From Ichthyophis bannanicus (lineage: Eukaryota; Chordata; Amphibia; Gymnophiona; Ichthyophiidae), in the NCBI GenBank assembly GCA_033557465.1, contig CM066035.1:917052235-917116234 (forward strand): a stretch of DNA of 64,000 nucleotides, written 5' to 3'. Under the pieces are notes generated by a model. It was given only the letters and a program-made list of their open reading frames with translations. It ran no database searches and was not told where the DNA came from. Of this stretch, positions 22,684-32,565 are shown piece by piece (within the stretch, counting starts at the first letter, position 1; each line of letters begins with the position of its first letter). Made by a program: the position numbers and the translations under genes.

Positions 22684-22870
22684 GACTGAGCAAGATGGCA
22701 TCCTGGGGCAGGAAGGGGACCGCACATGTGCGATGCAATCCCATAGGCTTTCTTTGAAAGCTGGGGAATTGCTCCGCACGAGGGCTCCGTCGGTGCCGAT
22801 GTCACCCATATGTGAGGACTGATTCCTGCTGTCCCTGGAGAACACCTGTTACAGGTGAGTAACTATGCTT
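22684..22870 (+). repeat. Right ITR of DIRS copy B
   Basis: Inverted copy of the left ITR with an outer extension ACCTGTTACAGGTGAGTAAC that has no counterpart at the left end. The extension contains an inverted repeat and a consensus 5' splice donor. Confidence 0.85.
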
Positions 22871-23068
22871 TCTCTTCTAAGGTGTATTTGAAGAGATTTA
22901 CTAAAGTAGAGGAGGAAATTAAGAACACTGAGAAAGTAAATGCTGTTGTACAGGACAAAGCTGTATTATATCATAAAATTGAGCAGATGGAAAACATTCT
23001 ATGCAGTTAAATCTGCCTTCTGAATTTTCCTAAACTATTAGGATTACTCCTTGAAGAAGTGCTAAAGA
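22871..23068 (+). pseudogene. L1-like ORF1, continuation after DIRS copy B
   Basis: The frame KVYLKRFTKVEEEIKN, KVNAVVQDKAVLYHKIEQME and, after a stop, LLNFPKLLGLL fits the end of the coiled coil and the start of the L1 ORF1 RNA-binding domain. It continues the frame interrupted at 17130. It is cut at about 23070 by a MITE half. Confidence 0.6.
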
Positions 23069-23072
23069 TTAG

Positions 23073-23135
23073 GGGGCTTGTTTACAAAGCTGTGGTAGCG
23101 GTTTCCGATTGTTATCGGAGCCGCGGCCCCATTAA
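23073..23135 (+). mobile_element. One arm of the foldback MITE
   Basis: GGGGCTTGTTTACAAAGC to GCCGCGGCCCCATT matches the left arm of the 2321-2448 element and stops about 3 bp before the symmetry axis. It then runs directly into CR1 sequence. Confidence 0.8.
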
Positions 23136-23139
23136 AATC

Positions 23140-24846
23140 ACCGGTTCACCAGTCTGTAGTTTCCCAGATCACCCCTAGAACCCTTATTTAAAAATTGGCA
23201 TTACATTGGCCATCCTCCAATCTTCAGGTATTACCGATGATTCTAATGATAGTTCACAGATTACTAATAGCAGGTCTGCAATCTCATATTTCAGTTCTTT
23301 CAACACCCTTGGATGTATACCATCCGGTCCAGGTGATTTGCTACTCTTCAGTTTATCAAATAGTTGTAAGACATCTTCCCAGTGTATCAATATTTCTTTC
23401 AATTCTTCTGCAGCATCACCTTTAAATACCATTTCACTCATGTGTATAATCTCTACATCTTCTTCAGTAAAGATTGAAGCAAAGAATTCATTCAGTCTCT
23501 CCACTATGGCCTTGTCCCCTCTTAGTGCCCCTTTTACCCCTCTATCATCTAACTGACTTTCCCACTGTTTTTTTGCTATGAATGTACTTGAAAAAGTCTT
23601 TATTATGCGTTTTTGCATCCACAGTAAGCTTCTTCTCAAATTCTCTCTTTGCCTGCCTTATCAATGCCTTGCATCTAACTTGCTAATGCTTATGTTGCTT
23701 CCATTCCAGTTTTCGTCAGTCGGCTCCTTTTTCCATTGCCTGAAAGTTGCTTTTTTGGCAATAACAGCCTCTCTGACCTCACCTTTAAACCATGTTGGCA
23801 GTTTTTGGACTTCCTTCAATTTTTCTTAAAGCGTGGAATACAGCTGGTTTGGGCCTCCAAGATAGTATTTTTAAACAACACCCATGCTTGATGTAAATCT
23901 TTAACCTTTGTAACTGCTCCTTTTATTTTTTTCTTAACTATTTTCATCATTTTATCATAGTCTCCCTTTTGAAAGTTAAAAGTTAGCGCCTTGGATTTCC
24001 TTGCTGTCCGTCCTTCCTCCATTTATTAAATCAAACGGGATTATGCTATGATCATTATTGCCAAGTGGCTCCAACATCAGATCTTGTGTTCCACTAAGGA
24101 CTAGATCCAAAATGGCTTCCCCTCTGGTCGGTTCATCAACCAGCTGCTCTAAGAAGCAGTCATTTATTTCATCTAGAAACGTTAGCATGTCCTGCCATGA
24201 CACTGATCCAGAGAATGCCGGAGTAATTGAAATCACCCATTATTATTTCTGTACTGCAATTTTTGTTTGCTTCTCAGATTTTTTTGAGCACTTCATCATC
24301 CGTTTGTTCACTCTGGCCAGGTGGTCGATAGTACACCCCCACTGCCATCGCCTTCCCCTTCCCCTTTTTACATGGAATTTCAATCCATAGAGATTCTACA
24401 GTGAATTTTGTTTCCTGCAAAAATTTAATCCTTTCTGACTCAATGGCCTCTCTAACATAGAGCACAACCCCTCCACCAATTTGATCAGCTCTATCATTAT
24501 GATATAGTTTGTACCCAGGTATCACAGTGTCCCACTGGTTGTCCTCCTTCCACCATGTCTCTGAGATACCACTTATAGCTAACCTCTCATTTAGTGTTAT
24601 ATATTCTAACTCTCCCATCTTATTTTTTAGACTTCTGGCATTTGCATACAAGCTTTTTAGATGCTGTATTTTATTCACATTAATCTGGTTATCAGTAGGC
24701 AGGGGTAAATTGGAATCTTTAAGCTCTGTCTGCTCTATACTCAAGGGCATTTGGGCTACTTTTGTCTTTATTGGAACTTCTCTGCTGATATGCCCTAACT
24801 TCAGTCTTTTGCTAGTATCCTTCAAGGATACATTGTTCCGAACCAT
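23140..24846 (-). pseudogene. CR1 ORF2: endonuclease and partial reverse transcriptase
   Basis: From about 24846 the endonuclease reads SLYANARSLKNKM, ISGISETWW, GGGVVLYVREAIES and GVYYRPPGQSEQ, and after a frame change LDLVLSGTQDL and PLGNNDHSIIPFDL. The RT part from 23639 has RGVKGALRGDKAIVERLNEF, SPGPDGIHPRVLKELKYE and PEDWRMANVMPIFK, then ends at the truncation before the catalytic FADD box. At least two frame changes. Confidence 0.88.
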
Positions 24847-25069
24847 GTGCTCCTGGGCTACTGTCGGCTTTCCCCTATTATCTAGTTTAAAAGCTGTTCT
24901 ATCTGCTTTTTAAAGGTTTCATTCAAGCAGCTTGGTTCCATCCCGGTTAAGGTGGAGCCCATCTCTTCTGAAAAGCCCCTCCTTTCCCCAGAATGTTCCC
25001 AAGTTCCTAACAAATCCAAAACCTTCTTCCTTGCACCATCATCCACACACTGAGACTCCGGAGCTCTGC

Positions 25070-25475
25070 CTACCTTTTGGGACCTGCATGTGGAACTGGA
25101 AGCATTTCGGAGAATGCTACCCTGGAAGTTCTAGATTTCAGTTTCCTACCTAAAAGCCTAAATTTAGCCTCCAGAACCTCCCTACCACATTTTTCTATGT
25201 CATTGGTACCAACATGTACCAAGACAGCAGACTCCTCCCAAGCACTATCTAAGACCTTGTCTAAGTGGCGTGTAAGGTCCGCTACCTTTGCACCAGGCAG
25301 GCATGTTACCAGGCATTCCTCATGTTCACCAGCCACCCAGCTATCTACATGCCTAATGATTGAATCACCAAATATAACGGCTGTCCTAACCCTTCCCTCG
25401 TGGGCACATGGCCCTGGAGAAATCTCCTTGGTGCGAGAGGGTTTTACTTCACCTGGAGGACAGGTCCTAGCTACA
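25070..25475 (-). pseudogene. CR1 ORF1, esterase-like domain
   Basis: The minus-strand frame contains CLPGAKVADLTRHLD, LVHVGTNDIEKCG and FRLLGRKLK. The HVGTND block is typical of the SGNH-esterase-like domain of CR1 ORF1. The N-terminal coiled coil is missing here but is present in the copies at 61205 and 63190. Confidence 0.8.
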
Positions 25476-26555
25476 ACTTTTATACCATAACCTTAGGGTT
25501 TAGGTACCTCTGAAGCTCTCCATGCTCCAATATCTCTCCTAGCTTACCCCAGTTAGGAGAGACATTGTGGATCTTCAGTTAATCACAGGCTTTAACGCCT
25601 CAGGCATTTGTCCTCTCTTTTTGGGATACAAGGGGTTCCCATACCCTTTCTCCCCACAAGGACTGTGCCTGTTTGTCCAAATCAGTTAGCCTTTCTCTTT
25701 TTGCTCCTAAGAGTGAGCCACTCTGCCGCCAAAAGAGTTCGGCTTTTGTCATAAAGCCTTCCGCTGAAGGCCTACCGTTTTTGTACTACCCCAGTTTTTT
25801 TTACTGGGGTTACTTGTTACCCTTCAGGATTCTGACCTCCACTGTTTTTCCTACAGATTTATTACCTCCACTTTACAGTGAGGTCCTCTTCGAGGTTCCT
25901 CTACTGGGTTCCCCAGTAGATCCCATGAACCTCCATACTTCTGTGAAATCCTGTTAGGGGGGAGGTCCATATTGCAATATTTCATTTCAATATCATTGAT
26001 GACAATTATCATCCACACATGGACTCCTTGTCTGCAGTCCTATGCTTGGTTAAGCTGTTTTCCACAGCACCTTTCTCTTTTCAATTCCTACCCTCCATCC
26101 TTAGGATGCCTGGTGTTATTAGGTATAGCATGTTCCAATCTATGACATGCTGGGACTCCAGGCATCTTAGCTTGGGAGTCCCCATATGTGAAGACTCATT
26201 CCTGCTTGTTCCTGGAGATAGCACAGTTACTTACCTGTAACAGGTGATCTCTGGGAACAGCAGGAATAAGTCTTCACAACCCACCCACCTCCCCTAGGAG
26301 TTGTATCTCTATATCTCTTCTTTCACTTCTCTCTCTCTCTCTCTCTTTGTCTCAGCTTTGAAACTCAACTGAGGAAAGGCAGTTGGGAAAGGCGGGAAGG
26401 CAGCACGCAGGCGCTGTGGGATGCTCCCAAAAGTTTTCTTATTGGATGCTGGGGAGCGTTCCCTCGCAGGCTCCGTCGGTACCGACGTACCCATATGTGA
26501 AGACTTATTCCTGCTGTTCCCAGAGATCACCTGTTACAGGTAAGTAACTGTGCTA
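25476..26555 (+). mobile_element. DIRS-type subfamily 2, copy 1 (3' part, non-coding)
   Basis: About 700 bp without a clear coding frame is followed by an ICR (26179-26280: ATGTGAAGACTCATTCCTGC ... TTACTTACCTGTAACAGGTG) and a right ITR ending ACCTGTTACAGGTAAGTAAC at 26550. The layout copies copy B's 3' end but the sequence is diverged. No gag, RT or recombinase was recognised. Nearly the same sequence recurs at 26751-27768. Confidence 0.65.
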
Positions 26556-26750
26556 TACATATATATATATATGTATCTGTCGAGATATTTTACTATCGGT
26601 AGATATGTATTCTGTATTTATCTACCTGACTGTCGAGACTCATATAGCTATATGATTCTGACAGATGGGCTTTACCCATACCTATGCTATCCAGCATGTT
26701 TGGGGTTCTACATTCACAACCACTCTGTGGTAGTTAACAACTTCCACCAT
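26556..26750. other. Spacer with (TA)n between two DIRS subfamily-2 copies
   Basis: A short (AT)n run at 26556-26572, then unassigned AT-rich DNA with no counterpart after the second copy. Confidence 0.5.
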
Positions 26751-27768
26751 GACCTTAAGGTTTAGGTACCTCTGAAGCTCTCCATGTTCCAGTATCTCTC
26801 CTAGCTGACTCCAGTTAGGAGAGACATTGCCGATCTTCAGCTAATCACAGGCTCTAACGCCTCAGCCGTTTGTCCTTTCTTTTGGGATACAAGGGGTTTC
26901 CATACCTTTTCCTCCCACAAGGACTGTGCCTGTTTGTCCAATTTGGTCGGCCTTCTCTTTTTGCTTCCAAGGGTGAGTCACTCTGTCGCCAAAAGAGTTC
27001 GGCTTTTACCATAAAGCCTTCCGCTGAAGGCCCACCATTTTTGGTACTACCCCAGTCATTACCGGGGTCCCCTCTTACCTTTCAGGATTCTGACCTCCAC
27101 TGTTTTTTCCTAACAGGTTTATTACCTCCACTTCACAGTGAGGTCCTCCTTGAGGTTCCTCTACTGGGTTCCCCAGTAGATCCCATTTACGGCTGTGTAA
27201 TCCTGTTAGGGGAGGTCCATATTGCAATATGCCTTTCAATATCATTGATGATAATTATCATCCGCACATGGACTCCTTGTCTGCAGTCCTATGCTAGGTT
27301 AGCTGTTCCACAGAACCTTTCTTTCTTCAACTCCTACCCTCCATCCTCAGGATACCTGGTGTTGTGCGGGATAGCATGTTCCAACCTATAACATGCTGGG
27401 ACTCCAGGCATCTTAGACTCATTCCTGCTTGTTCCTGGAGATAGCACAGTTACTTACCTGTAACAGGTGATCTCTGGGAACAGCAGGAATAAGTCTTCAC
27501 AACCCACCCACCTCCCCAGGAGTTGTATCTCTATCTATCTTTCCTTTCCTCTATCTCTCTCTTTGTCTCAGCTTTAAAACTTAACTGAGGAGAGGCAGTT
27601 GGGAAAGGCTGAAGGCAGCATGCAGGCATGGTGGGATGCTTCCAAAAGCTCTTTGATTGGACGCTGGGAAGCGTTCCCGCGCAGACTCCATCGGTACCGA
27701 CGTACCCATATGTGAAGACTTATTCCTGCTGTTCCCAGAGATCACCTGTTACAGGTAAGTAACTGTGT
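26751..27768 (+). mobile_element. DIRS-type subfamily 2, copy 2
   Basis: Closely matches copy 1 from CCTTAAGGTTTAGGTACC onward, including the ICR (27418-27500) and right ITR. It lacks about 22 bp (CTTGGGAGTCCCCATATGTG and neighbours) at the start of the ICR. Both copies begin at the same point, so they share either an original 5' end or a duplication. Confidence 0.65.
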
Positions 27769-27769
27769 T

Positions 27770-28690
27770 GTCTTGTTTATGGAGGTGGTAACTTCAGCAT
27801 ACAATGTTAGCAAGCTCCAGGCTCTAGTAACTGATCCATACTATACCGGCTCTGCGCACTCAATTCCTTCCTATGGTGGTGCTGGATTTCTACCTTAAGC
27901 AGTCAATAGTCCTTTTCCCAAACCTTATGCTGATAAAGGTGAAAGTGCATTGCATGTGTTGGACTGCAAGAGAGCCTTAGCCTTGACTAAAGCCCATCGA
28001 AAGGTCTACCCAAATTTGGGGATTGCTGTCAAAACATATACTCTCGAATTGACTAATGGATTGCATCTCCTTTGCTTATACACAGGGTGGCATGACTCTT
28101 GAGGATCATGTCACGGTTTATAATGTCCAAGCCATGCCTGTGTTAGTGGCCCACTTGAGGTCAGCCACCATGGAGGAGATTTGCAAAGCCTCCACATAGA
28201 CCTGTGTCCACATATTCACATCTCATTACTTTTTGGAAAGGGACTCTCAAAGCAACAGTAGATTCATTCAATCGTCCTCTACAATCTGTTTAAGGAATAT
28301 AATTCAACTCCATCCTCACTAAGTCCAATTATTTTTCATTTCATGCTGCTTCCTATAGAAAAAAAGGATCAAATAACACAAAGGCCTGTTGCAAACAAAA
28401 AGAGTTGGTGTCAGCTGGTTGCAACACTAGTTTTCCCCCCTTTTTTCTTTTGAGCTAGCCCGTAGCTAGGGATTCCCATATGTGAGGACATTATCCTTCT
28501 TATCCATGGAAAAAGCAGCGTTACTCACCTGTAGCAGGTGTTCTCTGTGGATAGCAGGATAAGTCCTCACAACCCTCTCTCTGCCCTTTGAAGTAGTATT
28601 CTGGCGTCAGCTAATGCATAGGCTGTGGAGATCATATGTAGCGGTGGCAGGTGGGACCTCACACATGTGTGCTAGGAGCATTCCAAAAGA
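27770..28690 (+). mobile_element. DIRS subfamily 3: recombinase end and ICR
   Basis: Degenerate frames align with the copy B recombinase: AYNVSKLQALV (first Arg lost), ALHVLDCKRALAL, and near the end a VLYNLFKE match to VLCNLFEV. The ICR (28473-28576) has its own sequence, with CCTTCTTATCCATGG and CACCTGTAGCAGGTG. The right ITR is cut at about 28690. Confidence 0.6.
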
Positions 28691-29115
28691 CTGCTAAGTC
28701 AGGAAATATACGCTTGCTGCCATGTTTTTACAGCTTTATGGAATTGCTAATAGTAGAATTGTGGATTTCACAAGGGAGCTTGTTCCAACATATAGATGCC
28801 TCTATTGAAAAAAATCTTTTCCTAATCTTGGATGAGAGAACTGAACTAATTCCTGGGATGGCTAATCATTTCTGGTCTGTTGAGAGCATATTTCTCGGTT
28901 AAATATTCCTATAACCTCTCACTAAAGTAAGTCATGGCTAGTCCATACAGTATCTTGAAAGTCAGCACTAGCCTTTTAAACTGTAATTGAAAAGAGATAG
29001 GCAGCTAATGCAAAGTTTTCAGCATAGGCGTTATATGATCAAATTTTCCTAATCCCTCAGTTAGCTGCGCCATATTTTGAATCAGTTGAATATCCCATAA
29101 ACTCTGGTTCAGCTC
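28690..29115 (-). mobile_element. L2-like LINE fragment
   Basis: On the minus strand the frame contains FDHITPMLKTLH followed by WLPISFQLQFKRLVLTF, the L2 RT C-terminal signature. Old and broken. Confidence 0.6.
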
Positions 29116-29119
29116 GCTC

Positions 29120-30325
29120 TTATCACAGTGCTCCTTCACAGTCACTATGGGTTCTTTTTCTTCACCCACCTGTTCTCTTACTTTTGGCGTCTCCCAGGGA
29201 TCAGTCCTGGCCCCTCTTCTCTTTAATATTTTTTGGCCCCACTTGCCTTTCTGATTCAACAGCTTGGTGTCTCATTTTACATTGATGAAGATGATACTCT
29301 TCTGCTCTCCCATACTAGTCCTCTGAGCCCCATCTCTTGTCCATGAATGTCTGCCTCATCCATGTTGTTGCCTTGTTGTGTAATCATCATCTCACACTTA
29401 ATCCCTCTAAGACCACAGCCACTTGGCTTTCTGGCTCACTGTCTGCTCCCTCTGTTTCTCCCAGTCTCAATGATGTTCCTATCAATCTTGTACCTTCCTT
29501 TCACTATCTTGACATTCTCCTAGATTCTGCTTTCTTTTCACTAACACATCAATCTAGTGGTACAACGCTCCTTTTGTTTTCTCCACCACATTAGGGTGGT
29601 CCGTTCCTTTCTATCCACCTCTGCTCTCACTACTCTTGTTGTTTCTCTTGTGCTTGCTTGTCTCGACTACTGTAACTCTGCTTTGGCTGGATTCCCTTAG
29701 TACAAACTTTATCGCCTCCAACTTATCCAACATACAGCGGCACAACTAATTTTCCATGCTTGACGTTTCAACCAAAGCACTCCCCTACTCATCCATTTAC
29801 ATTGGCTCACGGTATCATTTTGCATCTAGTTTAAGATTCTCACTCAGGTTCACAAAACACTTCACTCCAATCTTCCACAATGTCGGATCTTCCTCATCAT
29901 ACCGCACACTCCTCACCGTTCCCTCTGCACCATTCATATGAACTGCCTTTTTCTCCTCCCCCCTCCCCCCATCTCAGGCACACTTAGAATCCACACGTCA
30001 CTCTGCTATTTATTTCCTTGGCCCTTTTCTGTAGAATAATCTCCTACCCGCCCTCCAGTTAGAACTATCACTTCCCAAGTTCAAATCACTGCTCAAAACT
30101 CATCTCATCTCTCCATAGCATATAATCTTCCACTGGACCCCTCTTAATCCTACTTCTCCTCCCTAGCTATGCTCTCTAGTCTGCTCTCTGATTTCTTGTG
30201 TTCTTTCCTGTTCATCATTGGCATTCCTTTCTATATGTATTTATAATTTGGGTTTTATCTTTGTAAACCACTCTGCTGTACCTCACTAAGGGTAGTATAT
30301 CAAGTACTAATAAATGAAATGAAAT
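29120..30325 (+). mobile_element. L2-like LINE 3' part
   Basis: It starts within the RT palm at GVSQGSVLAPLLFNIF, followed by degraded text with HHLTLNPSKTTATWLS, and ends in a 3' UTR with GTAAACCACTCTGCTGTACC and a (TGAAA)n-like tail at about 30320. Many frame changes. Confidence 0.7.
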
Positions 30326-30810
30326 AGGCAAGCCAGAATACACGACACTCGTAGTAATCAAACATATCAGTATTGGTGCTTGATTCACTATTCTTAGAGC
30401 CTCAAAAGCAAGATATGGACAGAACTTACGAATCTTCTTGAACTGCCAAATGATGACTGAACCAGGGAAGAGATCCGAGGAGCCAATGTCAGCTTACTAT
30501 CTATCTGTCTTCACTCCCAGGTATCAAATCACTTGAACCCATTGGCAAGGCAACTCAATTGAACAGCACTGTACCTGTCCTTTAAATTGTCCTGACCAAT
30601 CCATACCACCTCAGAGTTTGTTGCATTCAGCAACTGTTTGCTTCTTTAGCCAAGGTGTAACCTGTTCCAAATTAGCATTCAAGACAAGTCACTCTTTTTA
30701 ATTTTCTGTACTGGGAACAGTATCTGTATATCATATACATAAACATGCTATAGATGACTAATTTTGTTATCAACAATCCAGTGAATTGTAAGATCCAAGG
30801 CAACAAGAGA
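30326..30810. other. No gene seen
   Basis: Unassigned sequence. The wording resembles antisense LINE text but no frame is long enough to name it. Confidence 0.35.
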
Positions 30811-31098
30811 GGAGTGGCTCAGTGGTTGGGACAGGTTACCTCAGGCCGGAAGGCCAGGGGTTCAATTCCTGCATGGGGACAAGCAACTTCAGGCCGGAGG
30901 GACTGGGGTCTCTAGTTCCATGGCCACTCCTTGTGGCCTTAGGCAAGCCACTTAACCCTCCATTGCCTCAGGCACACTTAGATTGTGAGCCCTTCGGGGA
31001 CAAGGGAATAAAAAGTACCTGTTAGTATACATGTAAACCGCACTGATTCTAAAGAGCGTGGTATAAAAAAATAATAAATAAATAAAATAAATAAATAA
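30811..31098 (+). mobile_element. tRNA-derived SINE (S3)
   Basis: Box A in GTGGCTCAGTGGTTGGGAC, box B GGGGTTCAATTCCTGC, body TTGTGGCCTTAGGCAAGCC, tail GTAAACCGCACTGATTC then (AAAT)n. Confidence 0.85.
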
Positions 31099-31865
31099 CA
31101 TGGTTTTACTAAAGGCAGATCATGCCAAATGAATCCAATTGATTTCTTCAGTTGAGCTGCCAGAGAATTCTATCAAGGTCAAGCCTTTGATACCATTCCT
31201 CATAGGAGGCTCATGAATAAACTGAGCAGTTTAAAGTTGGCATCCAAGGTGGTAAACAAGATAAGAAATTGGTTGACTGACAGATTACAGAGGTTGGTGG
31301 TAAATGAAATTCACTCAGAAGAAAAGAAAGGTTATTAGTGTTCGTTCTTAGGATTGACTGTGCTTAATATCTTTTTGATCAATATTGCCAAAGGGTTAAA
31401 AGAAAGTTTTCTTTTTGTGATGATACAAAGATTTGCAATAAAGTGACACCCTTGGAGGGAGTAGACAACATGTAAAGTGATCTACATAAAACAGGAGCAT
31501 GGGTTAGTGCTTGGCAGCTAAGTTATAATGTGAAGAAGTGCAGAGTAATGCATTTGGGGATGCAGAAATCCAAAGGAGCTTTATGTGATGAGAAGCAAGA
31601 AGCTGAAGTGCATGGAACAGAAGAAGGACCTCAGTGTAATACTGTCTGAGGATCTCAAGAAGGCAAAACAAGGTGGCAAGGCAGTGGCCAAAGCCCATGC
31701 TAGGTTACATAGAGAGCACAGAATGAGCGGAAAGGAGGACATGATAAAGCTCCTGCAGAGGTATTGGTGACGCCTCACTTGAAGTACTGTGTTCAGTTTT
31801 AGATGCTATATCTCAATTAGGATATAAAAGGACTTGAAGCAATTCAGAGGAACATGACCAAAATG
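31099..31865 (+). pseudogene. CR1 RT fragment
   Basis: Plus-strand CR1 palm and thumb: GFTKGRSCQMNPIDF, YQGQAFDTIPHRRLMNKL (catalytic Asp box region), IRNWLTDRLQRLVVNEIHS, then KKDLSVILSEDLKKAKQGGK. Several frameshifts, and the FADD block is lost. Both ends are truncated. Confidence 0.8.
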
Positions 31866-32565
31866 GTATGGGCTCTGTTCCAGAAGACATGTGGAGGCAC
31901 ATTCTGCTTTGTACATCTCTGGGACGCCCAGACAGCCGGGAGACGCAGCTGATTCTGTTCCCATGGGGACTAGATGTCCCCACAGGAGCAGAATCGCAGC
32001 ACAGTGGCTGGACGTCCGGAACCGTGCCCCTATTCAGGCACCCCAGACGTCCAGCCACTTACCCGGCTAACTCAGTCAGGTTCCTGAATGGAGCCGCTGT
32101 GCCTTGGCATCCCTTTGCCATGGCACTGCTGCGCCATTCAGAAGCTGCAATCTCTGGCCGCCGCTGAAATTGTCCTATCCCCACAGCCAGACCCCCGATC
32201 TGGACTGCCATGGCCAGGGTCTGGCTACATGGAACTTACTTCCACACCCCTTCACCTGTCTCTGCCATCCGCTGCTGAAAGCCCGCATCCAGGGGGACTT
32301 ATTCTACCTCTGAGGTGGAATAAGTTCCCCATCTACCTGGTCGACTCCGGATGTACAGGGCCGACCTCAGAATAGGCCCTGTATGTCTGGGGAGATGGCC
32401 CGCCTTCGTTCCACCCTCCCCCGCCCCCATCTAAGGCTCCCCATACAACTCAGATGTACGTACGGGCAGCCTTTTTCCAGCAGCCACATTTGGATGAATA
32501 TGGGGGATGTACATCCAAGCTGGACGTACATCCCCATTATTTGTGGTTGAGAATAACCCCCATAG
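31866..32565. other. GC-rich block, unassigned
   Basis: Markedly more GC than its neighbours. The right part has two inverted phrases, GGGATGTACATCC and GGACGTACATCCCC (about 32501-32535). No coding frame with known motifs. It could be a MITE or another repeat end. Confidence 0.4.

Larger units (their letters stand above)
17131..22870 (+). mobile_element. Complete DIRS retrotransposon (copy B)
   Basis: It has a left ITR (17133-17310), a gag-like ORF, an RT/RNase H ORF, a tyrosine recombinase ORF, an ICR (22508-22610) and a right ITR (22684-22870). The ITRs are inverted copies of about 165 bp; the right one carries an outer extension of about 25 bp. There is no obvious target duplication, as expected for DIRS integration by a recombinase. 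A few stops and frameshifts prevent function, yet the structure is whole and its boundaries are sharp against L1 ORF1. Confidence 0.93.
23137..25475 (-). mobile_element. CR1 LINE, 5'- and 3'-truncated
   Basis: A minus-strand CR1 with the C-terminal part of ORF1 (25070-25475), the endonuclease and the first part of the RT. The RT is cut at 23137, where the MITE arm begins. Its 5' side joins the DIRS subfamily-2 sequence at about 25475. Confidence 0.85.
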
